Counted from the stretch's first letter, positions 1-8,470 are shown. The stretch is DNA of 64,000 nt from Aeromonas lusitana (GCF_002812985.1 NZ_PGCP01000015.1:62001-126000), one strand, 5' to 3'. The notes: generated by a model from the sequence alone, not told the origin. Made by a program: numbers and translations.

Positions 1-1
1 G

Positions 2-820
2 CTGATGCTGTGGCTTGGGCTGCTGTTCATCTATCTGCCCATGATCATCATGGTGATCTACTCCTTCAACGCCTCCAAGCTGGTGACGGTATGGGGTGGC
101 TGGTCCCTGAAGTGGTATTTCGGCCTGCTGGACAACAAGCAACTGATAGGGTCCGTGCTGCGATCTCTCGAGATCGCCTGCTACACCGCCATCGCGGCGG
201 TGGCGCTGGGTACGGTGGCGGCCTTCGTGCTGACCCGGATCCCGCACTTCCGTGGCCGTACCCTGTTCGGTGGCCTGGTGACGGCACCTCTGGTCATGCC
301 AGAGGTGATCACCGGCCTCTCCCTGCTGCTGCTGTTCGTGGCCATGGCCCAACTGGTAGGCTGGCCGGCGGAGCGGGGCATGGTGACCATCTGGATCGCT
401 CACACCACCTTCTGTACCGCCTATGTGGCGATCGTGGTGTCGGCACGACTGCGGGAACTGGATCTCTCCATCGAAGAGGCAGCCATGGATCTGGGGGCCA
501 AACCCTGGAAGGTGTTCTTCCTGATCACCATCCCCATGATCGCCCCCTCGCTGGCGGCGGGTGGCATGATGTCGTTTGCCCTGTCTCTGGATGACCTGGT
601 GCTGGCGAGCTTCGTCTCGGGCCCGGGCTCCACCACCTTGCCAATGGAAGTGTTCTCGGCGGTGCGGCTCGGGGTGAAACCCGAGATCAACGCGGTGGCC
701 AGTTTGATCCTGTTGTCGGTGTCCCTGTTCACCTTCGGCAGCTGGTACCTGATGGCCAAGGCGGAGAAACGCCGCCGTGCCGAAATTGCCATGACCACCC
801 AGATGCAGGCAGTCGCCTGA
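2..820 (+). CDS. potI: Putrescine ABC transporter permease PotI, 5' end missing
   Basis: Inner-membrane permease of the PotFGHI putrescine importer. The reading frame is open to the window edge; the first ATG at 5 is probably internal, because E. coli PotI is about 281 residues and starts some 15 codons earlier. About six hydrophobic segments are visible. The EAA loop that docks onto the ATPase is clear, with EEAAMDLGAKP near residues 158-167 counted from the ATG at 5. The N-terminal SFNASKLVTVWGGWSLKWY stretch is typical of PotI rather than PotC. The other pot genes would lie upstream, outside the window, and potI would be the last gene of that operon, since the next gene is unrelated. Confidence 0.9.
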   Translation: MMLWLGLLFIYLPMIIMVIYSFNASKLVTVWGGWSLKWYFGLLDNKQLIGSVLRSLEIACYTAIAAVALGTVAAFVLTRIPHFRGRTLFGGLVTAPLVMPEVITGLSLLLLFVAMAQLVGWPAERGMVTIWIAHTTFCTAYVAIVVSARLRELDLSIEEAAMDLGAKPWKVFFLITIPMIAPSLAAGGMMSFALSLDDLVLASFVSGPGSTTLPMEVFSAVRLGVKPEINAVASLILLSVSLFTFGSWYLMAKAEKRRRAEIAMTTQMQAVA

Positions 821-864
821 CGTCGTGATAAGATCCGCATTCTCTCATCCCTCAGGAGGATAGA

Positions 865-1584
865 ATGCGGATCTCCCTCTTTGTCGGCCAGGGCGCCGAA
901 TTGAATCCCGAGCAGGCTCCCGGCCTGGTCAGTGCCATCCACAAGCAAGCCGTCGACAGCCCCCTGTGGTGCGGTTTCCTCGGTCTCGCTGGCGATGAGC
1001 AGAGCGACCAGCGCCATCACGGTGGCTCTGAGCGGGCACTGCATTACTATCCCGCCGAACACTATGCCTGGTGGCAGACTTGGCAAACCGCCCTCGGCTT
1101 GCCAGCGCCACGCACTCCCTGGCAACCCGCCGCCTTTGGCGAGAACCTCTCAGGCCTTGGACTGAGCGAGGCGCAGGCCTGCATCGGTGACGTCTACCGC
1201 CTCGGTGAAGCCCTGATGCAGATAAGCCAGCCGAGATCCCCCTGCTTCAAGCTCAATCAGCGTTTCGGTTACGCCCATCTCTCCCAGGTGATGCAGCTGA
1301 GCGGTCGCTGTGGCTGGTTGCTGCGGGTACTGGAAGAGGGTGAGGTTGCACCGGACGCCGAGCTGCAACTTGCTGACAGACCCTATCCCGAGCTGACGGT
1401 GAAGCGGGCCGCCGATATCCTGTTCAATCAGGTTCGCAACGAAGCGGATCTGCAACTGATGCTGGACAATCCGGCGCTATCTCCCAACTGGCGTCAGCAC
1501 GCGGCGAATTGGTTGGAGCATGGGGTCGTGGCCGACTGGCGGCGCCGCCTGCTGGGGCCCGCCGAGTTCCAGCTGCCGTCATAA
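865..1584 (+). CDS. MOSC domain protein, YiiM-like
   Basis: Predicted molybdenum-cofactor-dependent reductase of the MOSC family, 239 residues. YiiM of E. coli reduces N-hydroxylated bases such as 6-hydroxylaminopurine, and a similar role is inferred here. The family features are visible: QRHHGGSERALHYY near residues 49-62, FGENL near 91-95, and the cofactor-binding cysteine in QPRSPCFKLN (Cys127). The C-terminal extension is also as in YiiM. An AGGAGG ribosome site lies six bases before the ATG. The gene stands alone between potI and tRNA-Pro. A GC-rich stem-loop at 1592-1619 without a T-run follows it and may mark the transcript end. Confidence 0.85.
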   Translation: MRISLFVGQGAELNPEQAPGLVSAIHKQAVDSPLWCGFLGLAGDEQSDQRHHGGSERALHYYPAEHYAWWQTWQTALGLPAPRTPWQPAAFGENLSGLGLSEAQACIGDVYRLGEALMQISQPRSPCFKLNQRFGYAHLSQVMQLSGRCGWLLRVLEEGEVAPDAELQLADRPYPELTVKRAADILFNQVRNEADLQLMLDNPALSPNWRQHAANWLEHGVVADWRRRLLGPAEFQLPS

Positions 1585-1591
1585 ATGGGCC

Positions 1592-1619
1592 AAGGCAAGA
1601 CCCGATCCGGGACTCTTGC
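1592..1619 (+). other. Stem-loop after the MOSC gene
   Basis: GGCAAGA pairs with TCTTGCC and an inner CCCG pairs with CGGG. No T-run follows on the plus strand, so it is at best a weak or factor-assisted terminator for the MOSC gene, whose stop codon ends at 1584. Confidence 0.4.
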
Positions 1620-1688
1620 CAATCTTTGCGCAAATTGCTGGGTTATTGAGCTAAAAGCCATTTTTTTCTGCCTAACATCAAAAAAGGC

Positions 1689-1717
1689 TTGTGTCATGTC
1701 GGGGCTTTCGGTAGATT
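1689..1717 (+). promoter_or_regulatory. Sigma-70 promoter of tRNA-Pro
   Basis: TTGTGT (1689-1694), a 17-base spacer and TAGATT (1712-1717) lie just upstream of the tRNA. The GC-rich stretch after the -10 box resembles the discriminator of stringently controlled stable-RNA promoters. Called from sequence only. Confidence 0.6.
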
Positions 1718-1733
1718 CTCGCCCCGCAGACAT

Positions 1734-1810
<77 letters not shown>

Positions 1811-1816
1811 CATTAG

Positions 1817-1844
1817 AAAAGGCCGCTCCATGAGCGGCCTTTTC
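1817..1844 (+). terminator. Terminator of tRNA-Pro
   Basis: Stem GGCCGCTC/GAGCGGCC followed by TTTT, seven bases after the tRNA CCA end. Confidence 0.85.
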
Positions 1845-1881
1845 GCATTTGGATTTCGCCAAGGTTCCCGCAGAGGGTACA

Positions 1882-1913
<32 letters not shown>

Positions 1914-1960
1914 CCAGTCTGCCAGCCGGTGTGGCGCCGCAACGCAGGCAATCATCGCGG

Positions 1961-1989
1961 GCAATAAAAGGGCCACCGCTCGGTGGCCC
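1961..1989 (-). terminator. Terminator of the AbiTii-like gene
   Basis: GGGCCACCG/CGGTGGCCC stem (1970-1989). Read on the minus strand it is followed by TTTTATTG. It lies about 97 bases after the stop codon of the minus-strand gene ending at 2086. Confidence 0.75.
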
Positions 1990-2085
1990 ACTGGTGGAGT
2001 CTGATGTTGACTCCGGCATTCTAGATTGTGGCAGTCTCGTTGTGGGTCTTGTCTATGGTGCCCTCCTTGCGCCATGGGCGCTTGC

Positions 2086-2613
2086 TCAGATATGCCAGTG
2101 TTGATGCCGCAATGCCTTGAAGCCGTGCTGAGTTTGCAGAGCCGCATGCTTGGGGTACTCGCTGATGAAATGTTCGATTCCCTCCATCAGTTGTGCACGC
2201 AACGAAGACACGGGCTCATGCCAGGCTTGCAGGCAGAGATGGCCGGGGATCAACTGCTCTCGATACGCTTCCAGCAGTTGTTCTGGCCAGGGCTCGATAC
2301 CGGAATCATGGCGCAGTAAATAATGGGCGGCGGGTTCACGGGCATAGATGAACTGAACTTGGGCCAGGTCGCGTTGGCTTAGCGTTTGACTACCGATATG
2401 GCAGGTCAAATATTTTCCCGTCTTCAGATCCAAGAAGTGACCGCGTTGCCGACAGGCGATAATGCGATACCAAGGCAGGGGTGAACAGAGAGAATACCCC
2501 TCAAGCTCCTGTTCCAACCAGTGTCGACACTCGGGAGTATGTACCTCGTCGAGCAGGAGCTCGATCTGTGTCAGCAAGGCTCTGGATGGTTTGGTAGCCA
2601 GTGTCGCGCTCAT
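2086..2613 (-). CDS. AbiTii-domain-like protein, possible phage-defence relic or orphan
   Basis: A 175-residue protein without membrane segments or signal peptide. The order of conserved features resembles the AbiTii domain of lactococcal abortive infection system AbiT. An N-terminal helical region is followed by WLEQELEGY, then LPWYRI and RGHF, a region with REPAAHYLL, and a C-terminal LCLQAW plus an amphipathic helix. This is motif recognition, not a search result. The start at 2613 was chosen because GGGAGGA on the minus strand is nine bases upstream; the longer reading frame to 2640 lacks a usable site. It is a lone gene beside tRNA-Pro with no visible partner. AbiTii proteins are known from phage-resistance loci, but the activity of this one cannot be inferred. 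Confidence 0.6.
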   Translation of the reverse strand: MSATLATKPSRALLTQIELLLDEVHTPECRHWLEQELEGYSLCSPLPWYRIIACRQRGHFLDLKTGKYLTCHIGSQTLSQRDLAQVQFIYAREPAAHYLLRHDSGIEPWPEQLLEAYREQLIPGHLCLQAWHEPVSSLRAQLMEGIEHFISEYPKHAALQTQHGFKALRHQHWHI

Positions 2614-2735
2614 CGTCTGCATTCCTCCCTCTGCACACAATCCCGACTTTCAGTATGGACCCCTGAGCGCGGAGGGGGTAACAATTCTAATGATTAAAAT
2701 CAGCTTAGAAGTGTAGTTTTTATGCAATAAAGCCC

Positions 2736-3200
2736 TTAGCCAACGAGATAAGTACCGGTTCCGAAGGCGATGTGAGTCCCTTCTTCGTTGTGCAGTTCCA
2801 TGCGGGCGACGGCCACCTTGCTGCCAGCGCGGATGATGTGGGCGGTGGCGATGAACTCGTTGCCACGACCAGGGCGCAGGTAGTCGACCCGCAGGTCTAT
2901 GGTGCCGAGGCGGGAGAAGCGCTCCTTGAGGTAGCTGGGGGAGAAGTCCTCCAGCTCGTCGATACAGGAGGCGGCGACTATCATGCCCCCCGCCACGTCC
3001 AGCAGGCTGGCGGTGACGCCGCCGTGCAAGATGTTGTGGAAGGGGTTGCCGATGAGCTTGTCTTCCATCCTGATGCGCAGCTCCACCTTCTCGAAGTCGT
3101 AGTGGGTGACCTGCATGCCGATCAGCTTGTTGAACGGCATCCTTTCGGCAAACAGGTTGGCGATGCCACTGAGCGCCATCTTCTTGAGCATGTGTTTCAT
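2736..3200 (-). CDS. yigI: YigI-like hotdog-fold thioesterase
   Basis: Predicted acyl-CoA thioesterase of the hotdog superfamily, 154 residues, the size of E. coli YigI (155). The core ILHGGVTASLLDVAGG contains the family HGG motif. The later stretches LGTIDLRVDYLRPGRG and VAVARMELHNEEG are nearly the YigI sequence. The gene is divergent from recQ, as yigI is close to recQ in E. coli. The ATG at 3200 gives the E. coli length; an internal ATG at 3191 has slightly better spacing from AGGGA and cannot be excluded. A far longer minus-strand frame continues through recQ, but that part is the antisense shadow of recQ. Confidence 0.85.
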   Translation of the reverse strand: MKHMLKKMALSGIANLFAERMPFNKLIGMQVTHYDFEKVELRIRMEDKLIGNPFHNILHGGVTASLLDVAGGMIVAASCIDELEDFSPSYLKERFSRLGTIDLRVDYLRPGRGNEFIATAHIIRAGSKVAVARMELHNEEGTHIAFGTGTYLVG

Positions 3201-3332
3201 TCCCTGATCCCAATCCCTGGCGACAAGCCGAGTAAAAACTCCAGCCAGTCTGCAACAGTTCTGTAACAGTCGCAATGGCAGGTTTATTGTGAGCGGCGGC
3301 TGCTTTAGAATGGCGACCCCAAAGGAGAGCCC

Positions 3333-5180
3333 ATGACCGCTATCGCCGACATCCAGCCAGACTCTCAGCCCGATGCTGTGCCACAGACGCCGCTTGCCCT
3401 GCTGCAGGCTGTGTTCGGCTACCAGCAATTCCGGCCGGGTCAGCTGGAGATCATCGAGCAGATAGTGGCGGGGCGCGATGCCCTGGTGCTCAAGCCCACC
3501 GGCGGCGGCAAGTCCCTCTGCTACCAGATCCCGGCCCTGCTGCGCCCCGGTCTGGGGGTGGTGGTCTCGCCCCTTATCTCGCTGATGAAGGATCAGGTGG
3601 ACAGCCTGCGCGCCAACGGCGTGGCGGCGGCCTACATCAACTCGGCGCTGAGCCGGGAGGAGATGATCCAGAACTTCGCCGCCATGCGCCGTGGCGAGAT
3701 AAAACTGGTCTATGTCTCGCCGGAGCGCCTGCTGCAGCACGACTTCATGGACCGGTTGGCTGAGCTGCCGCTCGGCCTGTTCGCCATCGACGAGGCCCAC
3801 TGCGTCTCCCAGTGGGGCCACGATTTCCGACCGGAATACGCGGCGCTCGGGCGGCTCAAGCAGTGGTTCCCCCAGGTGCCCGTGGTGGCGCTCACCGCCA
3901 CCGCCGACGAGGCGACCCGCAGCGACATGCTGCACCGGCTGGAACTCCACGACCCCTTTATCCACACCGCCAGCTTCGACCGGCCGAACATCCGCTACAG
4001 CCTGGTGGAGAAGTTCAAGGCGGCGGAGCAGCTGCTGCGCTACGTGCAGAGCCAGAAGGGCAACTGCGGCATCGTCTACTGCTCCAGCCGCAACCGGGTA
4101 GAAGAAGTGGCGGAGCGGCTCTCCCGCCACGGCTGCAAGGCGGCGCCCTACCATGCGGGCCTGCCGCTGGAGCAACGTCTGCGCACCCAGGATGCCTTCC
4201 TCAAGGACGACGTCGAAATCGTGGTGGCGACGGTGGCATTCGGCATGGGCATCGACAAGCCGAACGTGCGCTTCGTGGTGCACTACGACATCCCCAAGAA
4301 CATCGAATCCTATTATCAGGAGACGGGCCGGGCGGGCCGTGACAGCACCCCGGCCGAGGCGCTGCTGCTGTACGATCCCGCCGACATAGGCCGGGTGCGC
4401 CGCCTGCTCGACAACATAGAAAACCCGCAGCAACTGCAGGTAGAGCAGTACAAGCTGAACGTGATGGCGGCCTTTGCCGAGGCGCAAACCTGCCGCCGTC
4501 AGGTGCTGCTGAACTACTTTGGCGAGTACAACGACAAGCCGTGCGGCAACTGCGACATCTGCCTGGATCCCCCCAAGAGCTATGATGGCACCCAAGATGC
4601 CCAGAAGGCGCTCTCCTGCGTCTGGCGGGTGGGGCAGAACTTCGGGGTGGGTTACGTGGTGGAGGTACTGCGCGGCTCCCTTAACCAGCGCATCAAGGAT
4701 CACGGCCACGACAAGCTGTCGACCTACGGTATCGGCAAGGATCAGAGCCACGAATACTGGATGAGCGTCATCCGCCAACTGATCCACAAGGGACTCTTGA
4801 CCCAGAACATCACTCGCAACCTGGTGCTGCAATTGACCGAGGCGGCCCGCCCCGTGCTGCGCGGCGAGCTGGCGTTGACCCTGGCGGTGCCACGGCTGCA
4901 ACCCATCTCCAGTCGTAAGGAGAAGCGCAGCAGCCTGCTCGACAGCGCGAATTACGACAAGCGGCTGTTCAAGGAGCTGCGCAATTTGCGCAAGCAGATC
5001 GCCGAAGAGGAAGAAGTGCCGCCCTACGTGGTGTTCAACGACGCGACTCTGGTAGAGATGGCGCAGCTGATGCCCATGACCGAGGACGAGATGCTGGCGG
5101 TGAACGGGGTCGGCCACCGCAAGCTGGAGCGCTTCGGTGAGGCCTTTATGGACCTGATTATCGAGTACTGCCGCCGATAG
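3333..5180 (+). CDS. recQ: ATP-dependent DNA helicase RecQ
   Basis: A 3'-to-5' DNA helicase of recombination and fork repair, 615 residues (E. coli 609). Visible motifs are the RecQ-specific N-terminal [10 protein letters not shown], Walker A TGGGKS near residue 57, the DEAH box in AIDEAHC (153-156), and TGRAGRD in motif VI. A four-cysteine zinc site follows (CRRQ...CGNCDIC, about 388-411), then a winged-helix RQC region and a C-terminal HRDC domain ([21 protein letters not shown]). The ribosome site AAGGAGAG is well placed. Just beyond the stop are degenerate copies of the gene's last bases. Confidence 0.97.
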   Translation: MTAIADIQPDSQPDAVPQTPLALLQAVFGYQQFRPGQLEIIEQIVAGRDALVLKPTGGGKSLCYQIPALLRPGLGVVVSPLISLMKDQVDSLRANGVAAAYINSALSREEMIQNFAAMRRGEIKLVYVSPERLLQHDFMDRLAELPLGLFAIDEAHCVSQWGHDFRPEYAALGRLKQWFPQVPVVALTATADEATRSDMLHRLELHDPFIHTASFDRPNIRYSLVEKFKAAEQLLRYVQSQKGNCGIVYCSSRNRVEEVAERLSRHGCKAAPYHAGLPLEQRLRTQDAFLKDDVEIVVATVAFGMGIDKPNVRFVVHYDIPKNIESYYQETGRAGRDSTPAEALLLYDPADIGRVRRLLDNIENPQQLQVEQYKLNVMAAFAEAQTCRRQVLLNYFGEYNDKPCGNCDICLDPPKSYDGTQDAQKALSCVWRVGQNFGVGYVVEVLRGSLNQRIKDHGHDKLSTYGIGKDQSHEYWMSVIRQLIHKGLLTQNITRNLVLQLTEAARPVLRGELALTLAVPRLQPISSRKEKRSSLLDSANYDKRLFKELRNLRKQIAEEEEVPPYVVFNDATLVEMAQLMPMTEDEMLAVNGVGHRKLERFGEAFMDLIIEYCRR

Positions 5181-5249
5181 CAGAGCGGCTCAGAAAGACG
5201 AGCCACCACCGGTAGCAGGGCCACTTACAAAGGCAGCCGCCGTTAGCAG
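5171..5249 (+). repeat. Degenerate triple repeat spanning the recQ stop codon
   Basis: Three copies of a 13-base core, CCGCCGATAGCAG (5171-5183), CCACCGGTAGCAG (5206-5218) and CCGCCGTTAGCAG (5237-5249). The first includes the recQ TAG stop. About 30 bases of weaker similarity follow the first two copies (roughly 21 of 30 identical by eye). It resembles an old tandem duplication of the recQ 3' end. Confidence 0.6.
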
Positions 5250-5338
5250 AACTATGCGGGTGGAGATGCGGTCGACGATAATGTCCATGATCGAAGGCGA
5301 GTAACTAATGCCCAATCGGGTGGCCGACCCTCTCGTCA

Positions 5339-5361
5339 AAGGCAGTTTAACGAACTGCCTT
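5339..5361. other. Inverted repeat between recQ and the cytochrome c gene
   Basis: AAGGCAGTT/AACTGCCTT with a five-base loop, between two convergent genes. No T-run on either side, so it may only be a weak terminator. Nothing else recognisable lies between 5250 and 5406. Confidence 0.4.
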
Positions 5362-5406
5362 GTGCGTATTTGGTGAACTAATTCACTGCCACAGTGATAT
5401 TTTTCA

Positions 5407-5709
5407 CTACTTCAAGCCAGCATAGTAAGCCGCCAGGTTCTCCATATCCGCCTCGGTCAGCGCCGCCATAAAGGGGGCCATCATGGGATCCTTGCGCTGA
5501 CCGTCCTTGAACGCCTTCAACTGCTTGACGAGATAGGGGGCGTTCTGGCCCGCCAGGTTGGGATAGACGGGCACGCTGGCCTTGCCCTCGGGTCCATGAC
5601 AGGCGGCGCACAGCACGGCCTTCGCCTCGCCTGCCACCACATCGGCCGCATTGGCGAAGTGGCCGTATATCAGTGCCAGCAGGGGCAGGGCATAGACCCA
5701 TTTTTGCAT
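5407..5709 (-). CDS. Periplasmic class I c-type cytochrome
   Basis: A small secreted monohaem cytochrome c, 100 residues. A signal peptide (MQKWVYALPLLALIYGHFANA) is followed by the haem motif CAACH near residues 34-38. A distal methionine candidate lies in KDPMMAPF, and a C-terminal helix ends in ENLAAYYAGLK, as in the cytochrome c4/c5 group. GAGGAAG precedes the ATG at 5709. It is a single gene convergent with recQ and divergent from selO. The redox partner cannot be told from the context. Confidence 0.9.
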   Translation of the reverse strand: MQKWVYALPLLALIYGHFANAADVVAGEAKAVLCAACHGPEGKASVPVYPNLAGQNAPYLVKQLKAFKDGQRKDPMMAPFMAALTEADMENLAAYYAGLK

Positions 5710-5814
5710 CTTCACTTCCTCGATTTGAAATAGCGGTATCGACCGTTGGCCCAAGAGGGGCCGGCGGCGGTATAAAGAGAGACACGAGCATACGCAGGGA
5801 CGACCCGCACCACC

Positions 5815-7242
5815 ATGAAGCTGATCAATACTTTCGCCACCGAACTGCCCTGGGCCTGCGAGCCCGTGGCGCCCCAGCCGCTGCACAACGCCAGGCTCTT
5901 GCATCTCAACCACGACTTGCTGCGCGAGCTGGGGCTGGAGGGGGTCGCTGAGGCGGACTGGCTCGCCTGTTGCGGCCTGGGCCAGCCGCTGGCAACCATG
6001 CAGCCGGTGGCCCAGGTCTATGCGGGTCACCAGTTCGGTGGCTACAGCCCGCGCCTGGGGGATGGCCGCGCCATGCTGCTCGGGGAGCAGCAAGCGCCCG
6101 ATGGCAGCCGCTGGGATCTGCACCTGAAGGGGGCGGGCAAGACCCCCTTCTCCCGCTTCGGCGACGGTCGCGCCGTGCTGCGCTCCAGCATCCGCGAATA
6201 CCTGGCTTCGGAGGCGCTGCATGCCCTCGGCATCCCCACCACCCGCGCCCTGGTGCTGGTGGGCAGCGAGGAGCCCATCTATCGGGAGCAGGTGGAGGCT
6301 GGGGCGACCGTGCTGCGCACCGCGCCGAGTCACCTGCGCTTCGGTCACTTCGAATATTTCGCCTGGAGTGGCCAGGGGGAGAAGATCCCGGCCCTCATCG
6401 ACTATGCCCTGCGCCACCACTTCCCGGACTTGGCAAGCGGCGCCGAGCTGTTCGCCGAGGTGGTGCGCCGCACCGCGCGGCTCATCGCCAAGTGGCAGGC
6501 CGCCGGCTTCTGCCACGGAGTGATGAACACAGACAACATGTCCCTGCTCGGGCTGACCCTGGATTACGGCCCCTACGGCTTTATCGACGCCTATGTGCCT
6601 GATTTCGTGTGCAATCACTCGGATCCTGGCGGTCGCTACGCGCTGGATCAGCAGCCGGCGGTCGGCTATTGGAACCTGCAAAAACTCGCCCAGGCGCTGG
6701 CGGATCAGGTGGATGGCGAGGCCCTGGCCGGGGCCTTGGCCCAGTACGAGCACCTACTGATGCTGCACTACTCGGAGCTGATGCGTGAAAAACTCGGCCT
6801 GGGCACCTGGGAGGATCAGGATCCGGCCCTGTTCCGCGAGCTGTTCCAACTGCTGGCAAGCCAACGGGTGGACTATCACCTCTTCCTGCGCCGCCTGGGC
6901 GAGCTGACCCTGGAGGGTGGCTGGCCTGCGCCCTTGTTGGCGCTGCTACCGGATCCCGCCCTCTGGCAGGGGTGGTTGACCCAGTATCGTGAGCGGCTGG
7001 TGCGAGAAGGCAGCGACGACAATGCCCGCAAGGGGCGGATGGACGCCGTCAATCCCAAATACGTGCTGCGCAACGCCCTGGCCCAGCAGGTGATAGAGGC
7101 CGCCGAGGGGGGCGACATGGCGCCGTTCGAGCGGCTGTTTGCGGCCCTGCGACACCCCTATGACGAGCAACCGGAATACGAGGATCTCGCCACCCCGGCC
7201 CCCGCCTGGTATTGCGGCGGCGAGCTCTCTTGCAGCAGTTGA
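5815..7242 (+). CDS. selO: Protein adenylyltransferase SelO (YdiU)
   Basis: Pseudokinase-fold enzyme that transfers AMP from ATP to Ser, Thr or Tyr of target proteins; family members link to redox control. It has 475 residues (E. coli YdiU 478). The N-terminal GHQFGGYSPRLGDGRA, LHLKGAGKTPFSRFGDGRAV and SSIREYL blocks are family signatures. HGVMNTDNMS and LDYGPYGFID (Asp240, Asn241, Asp250) carry the catalytic and metal-binding residues. The C-terminus ends GGELSCSS: the bacterial cysteine/serine version of the motif that holds selenocysteine in eukaryotic SelO. A DUF3630 gene follows 10 bases later and probably shares its transcript. Confidence 0.95.
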   Translation: MKLINTFATELPWACEPVAPQPLHNARLLHLNHDLLRELGLEGVAEADWLACCGLGQPLATMQPVAQVYAGHQFGGYSPRLGDGRAMLLGEQQAPDGSRWDLHLKGAGKTPFSRFGDGRAVLRSSIREYLASEALHALGIPTTRALVLVGSEEPIYREQVEAGATVLRTAPSHLRFGHFEYFAWSGQGEKIPALIDYALRHHFPDLASGAELFAEVVRRTARLIAKWQAAGFCHGVMNTDNMSLLGLTLDYGPYGFIDAYVPDFVCNHSDPGGRYALDQQPAVGYWNLQKLAQALADQVDGEALAGALAQYEHLLMLHYSELMREKLGLGTWEDQDPALFRELFQLLASQRVDYHLFLRRLGELTLEGGWPAPLLALLPDPALWQGWLTQYRERLVREGSDDNARKGRMDAVNPKYVLRNALAQQVIEAAEGGDMAPFERLFAALRHPYDEQPEYEDLATPAPAWYCGGELSCSS

Positions 7243-7252
7243 GGGATAAGAG

Positions 7253-7540
7253 ATGAATTGGCGTATCACGCAGATAGACACAGAATCAGCCGTGCTGATG
7301 CTGGACTGCCCCGGCCTCTGCTGGGACAACTTCCCCACCCTGGCCGAGGCCCTGTTGCAGGAGTGGGAGCTCGAATCCGTCGAGCGGGATTGGGGCGCCG
7401 ATCGCCACGACTGGCGAGTGGTGTTTGAAGGCAGCCCGCTGCGGCTGGAGTTTGAGCATCACAGCGGCTGCTGGTTGTCTGCCGTACACCCGGCCGATCG
7501 TGACGTGGTGCTCTGGCTCGGTCGCCAGCACCAGGCCTAG
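7253..7540 (+). CDS. DUF3630 family protein
   Basis: A 95-residue soluble protein of unknown function. It is rich in Trp and acidic residues (WDNFPTLAEALLQEWELE, ERDWGADRHDW) and has no signal peptide or membrane segment. I recognise it as DUF3630, a family found in Vibrio, Shewanella and Aeromonas; this is recalled, not searched. It begins 10 bases after selO with GAGGGATAAGAG upstream, so the two are likely cotranscribed. A strong stem-loop follows its stop. Confidence 0.7.
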   Translation: MNWRITQIDTESAVLMLDCPGLCWDNFPTLAEALLQEWELESVERDWGADRHDWRVVFEGSPLRLEFEHHSGCWLSAVHPADRDVVLWLGRQHQA

Positions 7541-7562
7541 TCTCGCCAGGCCAGATGGGCTC

Positions 7563-7602
7563 GCTCCCATGCCTGTGACCGGCCGTTGTCACAGGCGGGA
7601 GC
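7563..7602 (+). other. Strong stem-loop after selO-DUF3630
   Basis: Outer stem GCTCCC/GGGAGC and inner stem GCCTGTGAC/GTCACAGGC around an eight-base loop. No T-run follows, but the position after the DUF3630 stop suggests a transcript 3' end. The yhhQ promoter starts 14 bases later. Confidence 0.55.
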
Positions 7603-7615
7603 CATCGCATAAGGA

Positions 7616-7643
7616 TTGAACTATCGGTGGTGGGGCGTATAAT
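7616..7643 (+). promoter_or_regulatory. Sigma-70 promoter of yhhQ
   Basis: TTGAAC (7616-7621), 16-base spacer and a perfect TATAAT (7638-7643). Transcription would begin near 7650 and give a short leader carrying the preQ1 element. Confidence 0.8.
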
Positions 7644-7674
7644 CTCGCCCCTCAATTATCGCCATGGTGGCGGT

Positions 7675-7705
7675 ATGGGTTCCCTAACCCCATTAACCAA
7701 AAAGG
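7675..7705 (+). promoter_or_regulatory. preQ1-I riboswitch
   Basis: ATGGG (7675-7679) pairs with CCCAT (7689-7693) around the loop TTCCCTAAC. An A-rich tail TAACCAAAAAGG (7694-7705) follows. This matches the minimal preQ1-I aptamer and strongly resembles the Thermoanaerobacter tengcongensis example, with the CCCCA-TTAAC-A-rich layout. Loop bases CCT (7683-7685) can pair with AGG (7703-7705), which is also the ribosome site of yhhQ. Ligand binding would therefore hide the ribosome site and lower translation. The downstream gene is a queuosine-precursor transporter, which supports the call. Confidence 0.85.
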
Positions 7706-7712
7706 TCACAAT

Positions 7713-8387
7713 ATGAATCTGACCCCTGCTCAGCACCAGACGGCGCTGGTGCGTCTCTCTTTGTTCCACATCCTGATCATCGCCAGCAGCAACTACCTGG
7801 TGCAGCTGCCGATCACCATCTTTGGCTTCCACACCACCTGGGGCGCCTTCAGCTTCCCGTTCATCTTCCTGGCCACCGACTTGACGGTGCGGATCTTCGG
7901 CGCAGGGCTTGCCCGCAAGATCATCCAGACGGTGATGCTGCCGGCGCTGGCGGTCTCCTACGTGCTCTCCGTGCTGTTCTTCGAGGGCAGCTATCAGGGC
8001 ATGGGCAACCTGGCGGAGTTCAACCTCTTTGTTGCACGAATTGCGTTAGCCAGCTTTATGGCCTATTTGGTGGGCCAGTTCATGGACGTGGTGGTGTTCA
8101 ACCGCCTGCGCCTGCTCAAGGCCTGGTGGGTGGCACCGGCGGCCTCGACCCTGTTTGGCAACCTGGTGGATACCATCGCCTTCTTCAGCATCGCCTTCTG
8201 GCGCAGCACGGATCCCTTCATGGCCGAGCACTGGGTCGAGATAGCGACCGTGGACTATGTGTTCAAGTTGCTGATAAGCCTTGGGTTGTTCGTGCCGCTC
8301 TACGGCGTCTTGCTGCGCTACCTCAGCCGCAAGCTGGTGGGAGAGGCCGGTATCAGCGGCCTGCAGGGCGCGGCCCGTCAGGCCTGA
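7713..8387 (+). CDS. yhhQ: Queuosine precursor transporter YhhQ
   Basis: Inner-membrane carrier that imports preQ0/preQ1-type precursors of the tRNA base queuosine (7-cyano-7-deazaguanine in E. coli). It has 224 residues and about six membrane segments. Family signatures are the SNYLVQLPI region near the N-terminus, FPFIFLATDLTVRIFG, and FGNLVDTIAFFSIAFW. It has its own promoter, a preQ1-I riboswitch that overlaps the ribosome site, and a terminator at its end, so it is a self-contained regulated transport unit. Confidence 0.95.
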   Translation: MNLTPAQHQTALVRLSLFHILIIASSNYLVQLPITIFGFHTTWGAFSFPFIFLATDLTVRIFGAGLARKIIQTVMLPALAVSYVLSVLFFEGSYQGMGNLAEFNLFVARIALASFMAYLVGQFMDVVVFNRLRLLKAWWVAPAASTLFGNLVDTIAFFSIAFWRSTDPFMAEHWVEIATVDYVFKLLISLGLFVPLYGVLLRYLSRKLVGEAGISGLQGAARQA

Positions 8388-8392
8388 TGAAG

Positions 8393-8421
8393 ATGACCAC
8401 CCTGGGGTGGTCATTTTTTTT
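8393..8421 (+). terminator. Terminator of yhhQ
   Basis: Stem ATGACCACC/GGTGGTCAT followed by a run of T from 8414. Confidence 0.9.
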
Positions 8422-8441
8422 GCATTTTTTATAAATAAAAC

Positions 8442-8470
8442 TTGCACAGTTAAATGAGAATGATTATTGT
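8442..8470 (+). promoter_or_regulatory. RyhB promoter with overlapping Fur box
   Basis: TTGCAC (8442-8447) and TATTGT (8465-8470) are separated by 17 bases. AATGAGAATGATTATTG (8453-8469) covers the -10 region and resembles the Fur consensus GATAATGATAATCATTATC. Iron-loaded Fur bound here would block transcription, the arrangement known for ryhB in enterics. Confidence 0.75.

Noticed and set aside
2736..5117. 793-codon minus-strand frame running from yigI through recQ
   Set aside because: Only its last 154 codons have a family signature (yigI). The rest is the antisense of recQ, where high G+C suppresses stop codons.
7520..7556. Possible short duplication at the end of the DUF3630 gene
   Set aside because: Only a nine-base TCGCCAG-type match is shared, which is expected by chance.
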